From the NCBI RefSeq assembly GCF_001941625.1, contig NZ_CP016076.1, forward strand, positions 4,862,249 to 4,926,248: a stretch of DNA of 64,000 nucleotides, given 5' to 3'. Under the pieces are notes generated by a model. That model saw only the letters and a list, made by a program, of their open reading frames with translations. It did not search any database and had not been told where the DNA came from. Position 1 is the first letter of the stretch. The number at the start of each line of letters is the position of its first letter. A program made the position numbers and the translations under genes. Positions 10,601-18,697 of this stretch are shown in pieces. The DNA is from Actinoalloteichus fjordicus. GTDB taxonomy: Bacteria; Actinomycetota; Actinomycetes; Mycobacteriales; Pseudonocardiaceae.

Positions 10601-11673
10601 GGGTGCTCCACCCCGGAGTAGACGGCTTCGAACAACGCGAGCAGCCGATGCCAGGCCGCATAGCCGTGCTCCAGGACGTTCTCGCCGCTGTCCCTGGCCC
10701 GCTCGGCCAGTTCGGCCCGCAGGCCCCCGGCCGAGTACGACTTCATGTACAGGTCGTTGTCGGCGGGCAGCAGGCCGCGCTCCTCGGCGAAGAGCAGGAA
10801 CACGATCCGCATCATCACCATCACCGAGGCCCGATAGACCTCCTGCGCCGAGCGCGGCTCGACCTCGCCGGTCCGGCGTTCCTCCAGCTCGGCACGGCCG
10901 ACGGCGGCCACCAGCAGTTCCACGGCCTGGCGGACCTGGACGCCGAGCCGGTCGGTGATGTCCTCCTGGTTGTCCTTGCTCCGCACCAGCAGGGGGATCA
11001 GCTGCTCGCCGTCGGGGACGCCGAAGAACCGGCGTCGACACAGCAGCGAGCGGAAGGCCCGCACCACCTGGCGCTCGGCGGCCTCCGCCCAGGGCACGGC
11101 GTCGAAGACGGCGGTGCCGGTGGCCCCACCGCGCGGCGCCCACACCAGCGCCCACCAGCGGCCGTCGGTGACCAGGCCCAGTTCGACGCCGTGCTTGCGG
11201 CACAGCGTCGACACCCGGTCCACCGGCGTCGCGGCCCACGGCGAGCCCGCGATCCGCGAGGTCGGCACCTGGCCGGGCGCGCATCGCAGCCCGATCAGCC
11301 GCACCTGCTCGCCGCGCGGCTCGGCACCGGGTTCGGCGAGCACGAAGTCGGGGGTCAGGGTCGTGTCGTGCTCGCCGACCTCCATCCGCAGCGCGTCGAG
11401 TTCCTCGGTGTGCAGGGCGTCGCCCCAGCCGAGCAGGTCCCGCAGTACGTAGTCGATCCAGTCCCCGGCGCCCGACGCGCCGTCGGCCTGCCAGCGTGTG
11501 TGCCGCTGCCGCAGGACGGGGAGCTCGGTCTTGTCCAGGGCGTCCAGGGTCGGCCAGGTGTCGATGAGCACCGGCAGGCTCAGGAAGGGGCCGTTGACCT
11601 CGACGAGGCTGAGCCAGTCGCGGTGCTGGGCGGCGCCGTCGACGGGGCGAGGGCCGCGGAATCGGGTGTTCAT
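7600..11673 (-). CDS. drmMI: DrmMI, DISARM class 1 N6-adenine DNA methyltransferase
   Basis: A 1357-residue PglX/Eco57I-type methylase. Motif I is VADIAMGSAAFLVAA near residue 604, and motif IV is VVGNPPFLGGKK near residue 877. Such a long protein with the catalytic domain in the middle and a C-terminal recognition domain fits DrmMI, which marks host DNA as self in class 1 DISARM. The C-terminus is a short Lys/Gln-rich tail. The ATG overlaps the drmD stop (ATGA). Roughly residues 888-1204 are encoded by DNA of much lower GC than the rest, with codons such as ATA and TTA otherwise rare here, consistent with an exchanged target-recognition domain. Clear family call; methylation motif unknown. 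Confidence 0.92.
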   Translation of the reverse strand: MNTRFRGPRPVDGAAQHRDWLSLVEVNGPFLSLPVLIDTWPTLDALDKTELPVLRQRHTRWQADGASGAGDWIDYVLRDLLGWGDALHTEELDALRMEVGEHDTTLTPDFVLAEPGAEPRGEQVRLIGLRCAPGQVPTSRIAGSPWAATPVDRVSTLCRKHGVELGLVTDGRWWALVWAPRGGATGTAVFDAVPWAEAAERQVVRAFRSLLCRRRFFGVPDGEQLIPLLVRSKDNQEDITDRLGVQVRQAVELLVAAVGRAELEERRTGEVEPRSAQEVYRASVMVMMRIVFLLFAEERGLLPADNDLYMKSYSAGGLRAELAERARDSGENVLEHGYAAWHRLLALFEAVYSGVEHPRLTMHAHDGSIFDPAGYATLPRRIDDRTVLHMLSAVQEVTIGRGRKAETRSVSFRSLDVEQIGYVYEGLLSFEGLRADEVVIGLIGKEGMEEEVALTDLEELAAQSEDVPALAAMLAELFKASKIGSAAALAKKLAPVTGVAREEQRKRLLAVNGKDHELAERLLPFAELIRPDLRGLPTVILPGALFVTESSLRKNTGTHYTPRFLAEEVVEGALQPLVYTHGPLQTADESTWQPKTSAELLRLRVADIAMGSAAFLVAAARYLGDRLVEAWTREGHELVRDYRAEDHVTDPDSDPVRITARRLVIEHCLYGADINEMAVEMAKLSLWLVSMDATRPFTFLDDRLVAGDSLLGITSLDQLEYLHLDPEKGREIHEDDVFGWTAGVRELVAEIAAARRRLTEIELGSDPLAALAEKRRLLAEAARRTEQVRLFADLTVGAALSRAGKGDRAVAAASVAAAQLAAGVAAGEPGALEKAEQQRTDWLATDQVPGSFDREPIHWPLVFPEVFEGGGFDAVVGNPPFLGGKKVSGATGSSYREYLTLFIAKERKGNADLVAFFVLRFGDLSGPAGQFGLVATSTLAQGDTREVGLDQLIEGGAMIRRAVKSARWPSRSAALEYCAVWASFQNLSGAAERVLDGALVQGVTSSLLAESRAMGNPKRLVANSGLAFQGAVVLGLGFTLDVDRVGKLIDGDRRNLDILFPYLNGKDINSRSDLSASRWVINFHDWDQARAREYSECFEKVNSEVRPEREKSNRNVYRVKWWQFAEKQFAMQDAIAGLDRVILIALVSNTVMPVMVKTGQVFSHALEVFATDDAALLSLLSCAPHYWWVLARASTLGVGAGVRYTPSDVFETFPFPTLTQEMRDLGDRLDTFRREVMLGRQLGLTKLYNQVFSADYVDDDLTELRRIHRAIDEATVRAYGWDDLLDQLDHGFHPAGKDTRYTIGPAAQREILDRLLELNHERYAQEVAEGLHDKKSAKQKQTAKAKKQAPPQEEGLF
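8060..9010 (-). other. Low-GC mosaic segment in drmMI (putative swapped target-recognition domain)
   Basis: Base composition falls abruptly inside the gene. By hand count, 30 of 60 bases are G or C in 8221-8280 and 29 of 60 in 8341-8400, while flanking coding DNA runs well above 70%. The segment begins just downstream of the NPPF motif and ends before the conserved C-terminal helices, where PglX-like methylases carry their DNA-recognition domain. The frame stays open, so this is a domain exchange, not decay. Confidence 0.7.
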
Positions 11674-14600
11674 CGGGTGGCCTCTCGCTTGGGCACGACG
11701 AAGACGACGGCGACGGGGAACAGCTGCGGACGGGGGTCACGGTAGCGCTGTGCGACGAGTGCGAGCTCCCGGTCGCGCTCGTCGGTGAGCCGCTGCAGGC
11801 GGTCCTCTCCCGCCTGTCGGTCGCGCCGATACTGGGCCAGCTCGTCGGGGCTCTTGATGTCGGCTTCGCTGAACAAGGTGCCGTCCTCGGGTTCATCCTC
11901 GGCGGACAGCGCCTTACGCAGGGAGTGGGCGAACTGATCGAGGTTGGTGACGATCCGCCGCTGCTCGGCCTCCCGCCGTTCGCCCAGGATGCGTTCCAGC
12001 GACTCGCGTCGGGTCGCGGCGCGGGCATCCACCGAGGCCAGCAGCGCGTCCCGTGCCTTGGCATCCCACCGAAGCCGTAGTCGGTCCTCCACCACCCCGG
12101 AGGCCCGCCGCCCGCCGTCGAGCGCGGTGCTCAGGTGGTTGCGCAGCCTGCTGAGGCTCTCGACGCGGCGGAACCGGCCGCCTGCGGGCAGCCAACCGCC
12201 CGCGAACAGCACCTCCTCGTGCAGCCGGACGCCGTCGCCGCCGACCAGGACGAATCGGGAGTACGCACCGACCAGCACCTCCTCCATCGCGGGGTCGTCG
12301 CTCACCACGGCGGTGACCCGACTCAGCCCGATGTCCTCATTGGACACTGCGGCCCGCAGCAGTTCGGTGGACATCGACACCAGCGGATGATTCAGATGGG
12401 CGAGCACCACGTCGTCGCGGCCCTTGGCCACCGCCTGGTCGAAGGTGATCGGCAGCTGCCGGGGTTCACTGTCCGGTTTAGGGAACCGCTCGGTCAGTCC
12501 GGCGGTCGCGCGCGACCACGACCCGCCGAGCACCGGCACCTCGAACAGGCCGTCGGCGTGGTGCAGCTCGTCGCGAACGGGCCGAAGCGGGCGCTCGCGG
12601 GACAGTTCCAGCGCGGTGTCCACCACGCGACGCACCGAGGCCGGAGTGATGCCCATCGACTCGACGGTGGCGTCCAGGTTCGACCGCAGCCGGGCGATCT
12701 GCTCCCCGAGGTCGGTCTCCGTCGCCGAGAGTCGCTCCTGACCTCGGGCGGTGCCCTCCCCGGCGTGATCGACGTCGATCACGACGTGCCTGCCCAGCAT
12801 CTTGTTCTGGACGGCGTCGGCGAGTACGGCGTTGACCGTCCCGAGGTCGGCCTGCATCGCCGAGACCTTGGTCGCCACCCTGGACAGGAACTCCAGGTCC
12901 GCCTCGAAGGCGTCGACCTCCCGGCCGAAGCCGGTGCCGACGAAGTGCCGGACGTCGGGGGTCTCGGTCTGCCCGTATCGGTCGATGCGCCCGATCCGCT
13001 GTTCCAGTTTGTTCGGGTTGAACGGGATGTCGTAGTTGACCAGCCGGTGACAGTGTCGATGCAGGTCGATCCCTTCGCTGGCCGCGTCGGTGGCCAGCAG
13101 GATGCGCACCGGGTACTCCGTGGGCGCCTTCTGGAACGCCTCGCGCAGCCGCTCGCGGTCGGCGGTGGCCATCCCGCCGTGCAGCAGTTCCAGGCGGTCA
13201 TCGCCCAGGCCCTCCTGCCGCAGCAGTGCCGCCAGCCAGAGCTGGGTGTCGCGGTACTCGGTGAACACCACGACCCGCTCGTTCGTCCAGTGCTCGTCCG
13301 GACGGCAGACCGACCGCAGGTAGTTGACGAGCTCGCGGGCCTTGGCATCGGGGCTGGCCTCGTGTTCCCGCGCCCAGCGGTGCATCCGCTCCAGCAGGTC
13401 TGTCTCCTGCGTACTCGGGTCGGGCTGGAGCGGGCGAGTCCGGTCCAGGATGTCGTCCTCGGCCTGGGCGAGCTGCTCGTCGTCGTAGGCGTCGATCGAG
13501 TCCTCATAGTCGTCCAGCCACTCCGGCTCGTCGAGGTCGAGGTCGACGTCGACGGGCGCCGATCGGGAGCGCAGGGTGTTCAGGTAGACGCCGACGGTGT
13601 GGGCGAAGGCGGACGGGCTGGAGAAGAGCCGCTTCTTCAGCAGCAGGGTCACCAGGTCGGTGGCGCGCTTCCCCCGCCGAGTGACCAGCTTCTTCTTCCG
13701 CAGCGTGGCGAACTCGACGAGCAGCGCGTGAATCTCCCGCTCGTCGTCCGGGTAGTGCACCGGGATCGCCCCGGTATGCCGCTCCGGGAATCGCGGAGTC
13801 CCGTCGGGATTGCGGATCTGCCGCTTGAGCCTGCGGATGACCGTGTCCTTCACCGCGGCCCGGTCCGGCTCGAACCCTCGAAGAAAGCGCTGGTCGTCCA
13901 GGATCTCCAACAACGCGGTGAACGAGGCCTGATACCCGTTGTGCGGGGTGGCCGACAGGAACAGCCGGTGGGTGAAGTGCGGGGCGAGCCGCCGGATCAG
14001 CTTCGTCTGCTGCGAGTCCACGGCGTAGACCTGTTTGGGCGCGGCCGGGGCGACGTGGTGCGCCTCGTCCAGGATCAGCAGGTCGAAGGTCCTCGGGTAG
14101 GTGGGGCCGTCCGGCGGCAGGATCTCGTCGAGCAGCCGCTGTGCCTTGGCGGTGCGCAGCCAGGGCAGGCTGACGATCGCCTTGGGGAAGACCTCGAAGG
14201 GGTTGGCCGAGGAGCCGTAGGTGCGGCGGACCTCGGCACAGCGTTCCGAGTCGATGATGGTGAAGTCGAGACCGAACTTGGCGGCCATCTCGTCCTGCCA
14301 TTTCAGCGTCAGCCCCGCCGGGCAGACGATGAGGACGCGGTGTCCTCGGTGTCGCAACAGGAGTTCCTGAACGACCAGCCCGGCCTCGACCGTCTTGCCG
14401 AGGCCGACGTCGTCGGCGAGCAGCAGGTTCACCCTCGGCGCCCCGATGGCCCTGGCGACCGGCTCCAGCTGGTAGTCCTCGATCGCCACCCCGGACCGGA
14501 AGGGCGCCTGGAGGGTCTTGACCTCCGCCGAGGTGATCGCCGACCAGCGCACGGCGTCGAGGAAGGCGGCCAGTCGTCCGGGTTCGTCGAAGCCGTGCCG

Positions 14601-14816
14601 GGCGACCTCGGGCAAGACCCCGCTGGGCAGGGTGCGGCGGCCGGGCTCGATCTCCCAGATCACCTCGAGCGTGTCGCCGAAGCGGCCGTCCTCCACGCTC
14701 TGCAAGGTCGTCAGCGTGTGTCGTCCGCCGGGCTCGATCGCGCTGACCACCCATTTCTGGCCTCGCACCGACACCAGCGCGTTGAGGACCGGCTGGTCCG
14801 TCGTCGAACTCGACAC
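11670..14816 (-). CDS. drmD: DrmD, SNF2-like DISARM helicase
   Basis: A 1048-residue SNF2/RapA-type ATPase and the marker gene of class 1 DISARM. Walker A is ADDVGLGKTVEAGL near residue 135, the DEAH box is LILDEAHHVAP, motif III is LSATPHNGY, and the C-terminal helicase half has LLATDAASEGIDLH and QRIGRIDRYGQ. The C-terminal 250 residues are charged and coiled-coil-like. The GTG start is preceded by AGGGGGAG, and this is the first gene of the operon, so the promoter must lie in the upstream intergenic region. Confidence 0.92.
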   Translation of the reverse strand: MSSSTTDQPVLNALVSVRGQKWVVSAIEPGGRHTLTTLQSVEDGRFGDTLEVIWEIEPGRRTLPSGVLPEVARHGFDEPGRLAAFLDAVRWSAITSAEVKTLQAPFRSGVAIEDYQLEPVARAIGAPRVNLLLADDVGLGKTVEAGLVVQELLLRHRGHRVLIVCPAGLTLKWQDEMAAKFGLDFTIIDSERCAEVRRTYGSSANPFEVFPKAIVSLPWLRTAKAQRLLDEILPPDGPTYPRTFDLLILDEAHHVAPAAPKQVYAVDSQQTKLIRRLAPHFTHRLFLSATPHNGYQASFTALLEILDDQRFLRGFEPDRAAVKDTVIRRLKRQIRNPDGTPRFPERHTGAIPVHYPDDEREIHALLVEFATLRKKKLVTRRGKRATDLVTLLLKKRLFSSPSAFAHTVGVYLNTLRSRSAPVDVDLDLDEPEWLDDYEDSIDAYDDEQLAQAEDDILDRTRPLQPDPSTQETDLLERMHRWAREHEASPDAKARELVNYLRSVCRPDEHWTNERVVVFTEYRDTQLWLAALLRQEGLGDDRLELLHGGMATADRERLREAFQKAPTEYPVRILLATDAASEGIDLHRHCHRLVNYDIPFNPNKLEQRIGRIDRYGQTETPDVRHFVGTGFGREVDAFEADLEFLSRVATKVSAMQADLGTVNAVLADAVQNKMLGRHVVIDVDHAGEGTARGQERLSATETDLGEQIARLRSNLDATVESMGITPASVRRVVDTALELSRERPLRPVRDELHHADGLFEVPVLGGSWSRATAGLTERFPKPDSEPRQLPITFDQAVAKGRDDVVLAHLNHPLVSMSTELLRAAVSNEDIGLSRVTAVVSDDPAMEEVLVGAYSRFVLVGGDGVRLHEEVLFAGGWLPAGGRFRRVESLSRLRNHLSTALDGGRRASGVVEDRLRLRWDAKARDALLASVDARAATRRESLERILGERREAEQRRIVTNLDQFAHSLRKALSAEDEPEDGTLFSEADIKSPDELAQYRRDRQAGEDRLQRLTDERDRELALVAQRYRDPRPQLFPVAVVFVVPKREATR

Positions 14817-15302
14817 CGCGAGCTCCCCCTTCTCCGTGTTCCCCGGTTGTGCGTTGTTCCGTGGTGCGTGATTCCCCGGTGTGCATCGTCGGCTACGGGC
14901 GGTTCATCACGTTGTTCGGGGCTACGCAACCGGACCGTAAGCAACGACGGGAACGGTATCACTTCCGGGATCGTAGTTGTGTACCCGGTTCACATGTGTT
15001 TTGATGCTCGCAGTGCCTGGCGAGTATGTGAACCAGCTCCCAGGTCATGGGGATTCACTCGCTTGGCGTGGCTCGGGGGCCGCCGCTCGGTACGGCCCCC
15101 GAGCCGGGGCCTCGTGCACTTCATGTTGACCCGGCAATCGGCCGCGCCGTCGGCAACGACGGACGAACCGCCTGCCCTCTGCTGCCTGCCAAGACACCGA
15201 CGCGAGCGCAGCCGCCGTGCTCGTTGAAACATCCCGGCCCGCCGTCGACGGTCCCCGTTCCGATATCCGTGCGACGGCCCCACCTCCACCGAAAGGCCCA
15301 CC
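14817..15302. other. Divergent intergenic region: DISARM promoter region
   Basis: No convincing gene. It separates drmD (leftward) from a lipoprotein gene (rightward) and must hold both promoters. It is clearly less GC-rich between 14930 and 15030. An 8-base perfect palindrome, CACATGTG, lies at 14991-14998, close to GTGTACCCGG, and could be a regulator site. I could not assign -35/-10 boxes with confidence. Confidence 0.4.
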
Positions 15303-15977
15303 ATGACCTCCCGCCGTCCCCGACTCCTCGGCGCGCTCGCCGTCGCCGCTCTCCTCGCCGGCTGTGCCGCCGAAGACCGCGCAGCCGACGTCGCCGCCGC
15401 ACACTCCGCCAACCTGGTGGCGCCGACGACGACCGGCACCACCGCCGCACCGACGTCAGACACGGAGGAGGACGACCGGTCCGCCGAGGACGACTCCTCC
15501 TCGGAACTCACGGTCTCCGAACGGGGCCTGGGCGTGAAAGAGATCGGCGAAGCAGCAGGTTTCGGCGAGCCGGACCGACTCAAGGCGACCTTCACCGTCG
15601 ACGCGATCACCGTCGACGCGATCACCGTCGACGCAGGCTGCACCGACGAGTGGGCGACCGCTGCGGAACACGGCCGCTTCGTCATCCTGGACATGACGAT
15701 CGCCACGACGGCGGAGTTGACCGCCTCCGACTACTGGGCGATCAGCACGCATGACTTCGGGGTCATCAGCCCGGACGGCGTCGCGGCGCCCAGCCCGAGC
15801 ACGGTCGCGGCGTACAGCTGCCTGACCTCTGCCGAGCAGTTCCCCAGCGGCCCGCTGCTCCCCGACACCCAGTACCACGGCCGCATCGCGCTCGACACCG
15901 CCCATGAGTCCGGGATCATCACCTATCGCCCGGCGGGTCTGATCGTCGGAAACGGCGGCTGGGAATGGGAGTTCTGA
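15303..15977 (+). CDS. Secreted lipoprotein of unknown function
   Basis: A 224-residue protein with a lipoprotein signal peptide: arginines, a hydrophobic core and lipobox LLAGC with the anchor cysteine at residue 21. A Thr/Asp/Glu/Ser-rich linker runs to about residue 75. The C-terminal domain has two cysteines (GCTDEW and YSCLT) and a beta-rich pattern (GRFVILDMTI) like the DUF4352/Telobox-type surface domains, but similarity is too weak to name it. Within it the peptide ITVDA is repeated because of a 15-base tandem repeat. It stands alone with no obvious partner. Confidence 0.8.
   Translation: MTSRRPRLLGALAVAALLAGCAAEDRAADVAAAHSANLVAPTTTGTTAAPTSDTEEDDRSAEDDSSSELTVSERGLGVKEIGEAAGFGEPDRLKATFTVDAITVDAITVDAGCTDEWATAAEHGRFVILDMTIATTAELTASDYWAISTHDFGVISPDGVAAPSPSTVAAYSCLTSAEQFPSGPLLPDTQYHGRIALDTAHESGIITYRPAGLIVGNGGWEWEF
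15593..15635 (+). repeat. Three tandem copies of a 15-base unit
   Basis: The unit CACCGTCGACGCGAT starts at 15593 and 15608, with a third partial copy at 15623. It stays in frame and adds the peptide ITVDA each time. Being a multiple of three, copy number can vary without a frameshift. Confidence 0.85.
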
Positions 15978-16107
15978 CGACCGTGCACCATGATCGGACG
16001 CCGTCGCCTGCCACACCGGCGCCACCGTCTGCTCGCTGCTCGCCCGCGGGGACGGATGACGGCGGCGCTGATCCCATCGATCAGTGCACTGGGTCGGGAA
16101 CAATGAC

Positions 16108-17289
16108 GTGGTGACATCGGAAGCCGCCCCGCGTCGACGACCTCGGACCCGGCCGTCGCCGAAACACCCAGCTGAGACCCACCTACGCCCGCTGCGCTGG
16201 TGGGTGGTGGCCTGCTGTGCCGCGCTGGTGCTGGCGGCCGGGTTCGGGCTGGGCGGCTGGGGCTGGCAGCGAGCGGCACAGTTGACCGGCAATGATCGGG
16301 TCGCCGCGCAGAACGAGGCCGTCCGCACCGGACTCACGGCGGCGGGCGGTGTCGGGGCGGCGCTGGCCCTGCTGCTGGCGTTCCGGCGGCAACGCGCCAC
16401 CGAGGCGGCGGCCGAGGAGACGCGCTACGACGCCGCCGAGCGCCGGGTCACCGAGTTGCAGCTCAAGGCCGTCGAACAGCTGGGGTCGGACCAGGCGCCG
16501 GTCCGGCTGGGCGGGCTGCATGCGCTCGACCGGCTCGGCGACGGCAGTCCCGAACACCGCCAGACCGTCATCGACCTGCTGTGTGCCTACCTTCGGATGC
16601 CGTTCCTCGAACCGGGCCTGCTGCCGCCGGACCCCACCGCCGAACAGATCGCCGAGGATCAGGAACGGGCGCAGGAGCGCGTGGTCCGGCTCACCGCCCA
16701 GCGGCTGCTGGCGGATCGGCTTCGCGGGCGCGACCGTTCAAACGCCGCGGGGCCAGCAAATCCTCGGCACTGGCCGGGAGAGTTCGACATCGACCTCAGT
16801 CGGGCGAACCTGATCAATCTGGACTTCGAAGGCTGCGTCTTCGGCCGGGCGAACTTCTCCACGGCCCGGTTCCTCGGGCAGGCCCGATTCGGCCGGGCCG
16901 TCTTCACCGGCGATGCCTGGTTCACCAAGGCCGAGTTCACCAGCGATGCGGCTTTTCCCGATGTCGTGTTCGCCGGCTTCGCTTCCTTCGACACGGCATC
17001 CTTCCGTGGCGACACTCAGTTCGTCCGAACGCGATTCACCGGCAGTGCGGGGTTCGCAGGCGCCTCGTTCCACAAACCTGTCTCGTTCCTGAGCCCGACA
17101 TTTCAGGGTGCGGCCTCGTTCTCCAGCACCGTGTTTCCCACACACGAAGAAGTCAGCAGGTCGTTCCCCAGGACGGTGCAGCCCGTCGAACCGGTCGAGT
17201 TCCTCGACGCCTCGGTGCGGCTCGACGGACGGAGGCACGCCGTCTGGTTGGAAGACGTACCCGACGAGTCCCCTGACAGGGGCCGATGA
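16108..17289 (+). CDS. Membrane-anchored pentapeptide-repeat protein
   Basis: About 393 residues. Two hydrophobic segments near the N-terminus (WWVVACCAALVLAAGFGLG and GGVGAALALLLAF) flank a short loop, followed by a helical segment (KAVEQLGSDQAPVRLGGLHALDRLG) and a C-terminal run of pentapeptide repeats, A(D/N)(L/F)xx: LSRANLINLDFEGCVFGRAN, FSTARFLGQARFGRAVF and so on for about 130 residues. The repeats fold as a right-handed quadrilateral helix used for protein interaction. This layout is common in actinomycetes and has no known reaction. Several GTG codons compete as start (16084, 16108, 16111) and no clear ribosome site separates them. Confidence 0.8.
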   Translation: MVTSEAAPRRRPRTRPSPKHPAETHLRPLRWWVVACCAALVLAAGFGLGGWGWQRAAQLTGNDRVAAQNEAVRTGLTAAGGVGAALALLLAFRRQRATEAAAEETRYDAAERRVTELQLKAVEQLGSDQAPVRLGGLHALDRLGDGSPEHRQTVIDLLCAYLRMPFLEPGLLPPDPTAEQIAEDQERAQERVVRLTAQRLLADRLRGRDRSNAAGPANPRHWPGEFDIDLSRANLINLDFEGCVFGRANFSTARFLGQARFGRAVFTGDAWFTKAEFTSDAAFPDVVFAGFASFDTASFRGDTQFVRTRFTGSAGFAGASFHKPVSFLSPTFQGAASFSSTVFPTHEEVSRSFPRTVQPVEPVEFLDASVRLDGRRHAVWLEDVPDESPDRGR

Positions 17290-17650
17290 ACGGGGCGGGA
17301 TCTGGGGAACGCTGCTCGTCGCGGAGAAACCGAGCGACGCAGGCTCCACGATCACCAGGCAGGCCGACGGGGACGGGGAGTCGAAACCCTGATCAGGCGC
17401 TCGTTCAGCCACCGAGAATGCTGACGCACACCTGCGCCGACACCGGCACCGACGGGCGACCACCACGCCGGAGGCCGGGGAGTTCGGGTGACCACCGCGC
17501 AGTCGGACCCCCGCCACGACACACTCACACAGGCGCCAGGCACGCCTCTTCCGATCGAGGCCTGCGGCATCAGCACCGACCCCCGATCCGCCGCCGCCGA
17601 CCCCGGCCGACCCCGACGACGGTGCCGCCCCGCCACCCCCGTCCGGCAGG
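17290..17650. other. Intergenic region, nothing recognised
   Basis: GC-rich spacer between two rightward genes. I see no gene, strong hairpin or clear promoter boxes. Confidence 0.4.
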
Positions 17651-18265
17651 ATGGCCCCGGTGAAGTGGACCCGTGCCGTCTGGCATCTCGAGAGCCTCGC
17701 CCAGAGCTGCGCCGACATGGCGACGCGCCCCGCGTCGATCTTCCCGCTGCGGGTCGAGCAGCTGTGGGTGTTCGGGGAGGTCCTCGGCGCGGAGCGGGAT
17801 CTCGACGACGTCTCCGTCGCGCTGGCGGTCGACCTGCCCGTCGAGGCGGTGCCGTGGCTGGACGAGCCGTCCGGTTCCCAGCACTGGGGCGGGGCCGTGC
17901 GGCTGCCCAAGAGCCCGATCGTGGCGCGCTGGCGCTCGGTGCACGCCCCGGTGTGGAATCACCGCATCGACCGGCCCGCGCTGCTCTGGGACTCCGCGAA
18001 CGGAATCGCCGAGGAGACCCTGGCCGCGCTGCGCGAGGGGCGGGGCGAGTCGGTGCGTACGGCGGCGGAGTCCGCCGAGGCGGTGCGCGCCCGGCTCGAC
18101 GCGGAGCTGGCGCTGAGTCTGCGCGCCCTGCGGGATCGGAGCGAGGCCTATGCGGATCGGCGGTGGAAGCCGGGAAAGCTCGAACCGGTCTCCGACGCGT
18201 TGTGGCGGGTGGGCGCCGGGTATCTCGACGTGCTCGACGCGGTGCGGGCCGCCGACGGGCGTTGA
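17651..18265 (+). CDS. Conserved hypothetical protein
   Basis: A 204-residue soluble protein without signal peptide or membrane segment. The composition is normal and the start is an ATG after a weak CCGGCAGG; a GTG 9 bases later is an alternative. The sequence is tryptophan-rich in its first two thirds (VKWTRAVWHLES, VEQLWVFGEVLGAERDLDDV, HWGGAVRLPKSPIVARWRS) and ends in helices. It resembles small uncharacterised proteins annotated only in actinomycetes. No catalytic motif is visible, so no function is proposed. Confidence 0.72.
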   Translation: MAPVKWTRAVWHLESLAQSCADMATRPASIFPLRVEQLWVFGEVLGAERDLDDVSVALAVDLPVEAVPWLDEPSGSQHWGGAVRLPKSPIVARWRSVHAPVWNHRIDRPALLWDSANGIAEETLAALREGRGESVRTAAESAEAVRARLDAELALSLRALRDRSEAYADRRWKPGKLEPVSDALWRVGAGYLDVLDAVRAADGR

Positions 18266-18697
18266 TCGCACGGTCGCGGAACCGCCGCAGCCGGGAGGAG
18301 CGTCGATCGCCTTGATTAGAGTGCGAAACGTCGATCGCACGAGCCGGTGAGGCGGTGATTCTGGTGACCATCGGCGGAATCGGTCTCGGCACCGCACCAC
18401 CGCCGCGCTCGGCGAGATCGGGACGACCGGCGGAGTCTCCCCCGGCCTGCCCCCTGCGCCCCGCAGTCGATCACCTCGAGGCAGGACGGCGGGCGACGGG
18501 TCGGCGGCAGCCCGGTCGCCGCGACGCAGGGTCTCGGCGCGGCGAGTGCGGCTCGCCGGGTTCCGACGCACTCGGCAGGGTTGTGCCGCCCCGAACCGAC
18601 CCGCCTGCCGGCACGAGGACCGCGCGCAGGCACGTCCCGCGCCCGGCGGACCGCCTCGCCACCACCGCACCGCCCGCCCACGGCCTCAGGCGGGACC
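18266..18697. other. Intergenic region, nothing recognised
   Basis: GC-rich spacer between two rightward genes. A slightly AT-richer stretch near 18311-18330 (TTGATTAGAG) could belong to a promoter for the next gene, but no matching -10 box is clear. Confidence 0.35.

Noticed and set aside
12135-15227. 1030-codon rightward open frame
   Set aside because: Antisense to drmD with no recognisable motif; the SNF2 motifs are on the other strand.
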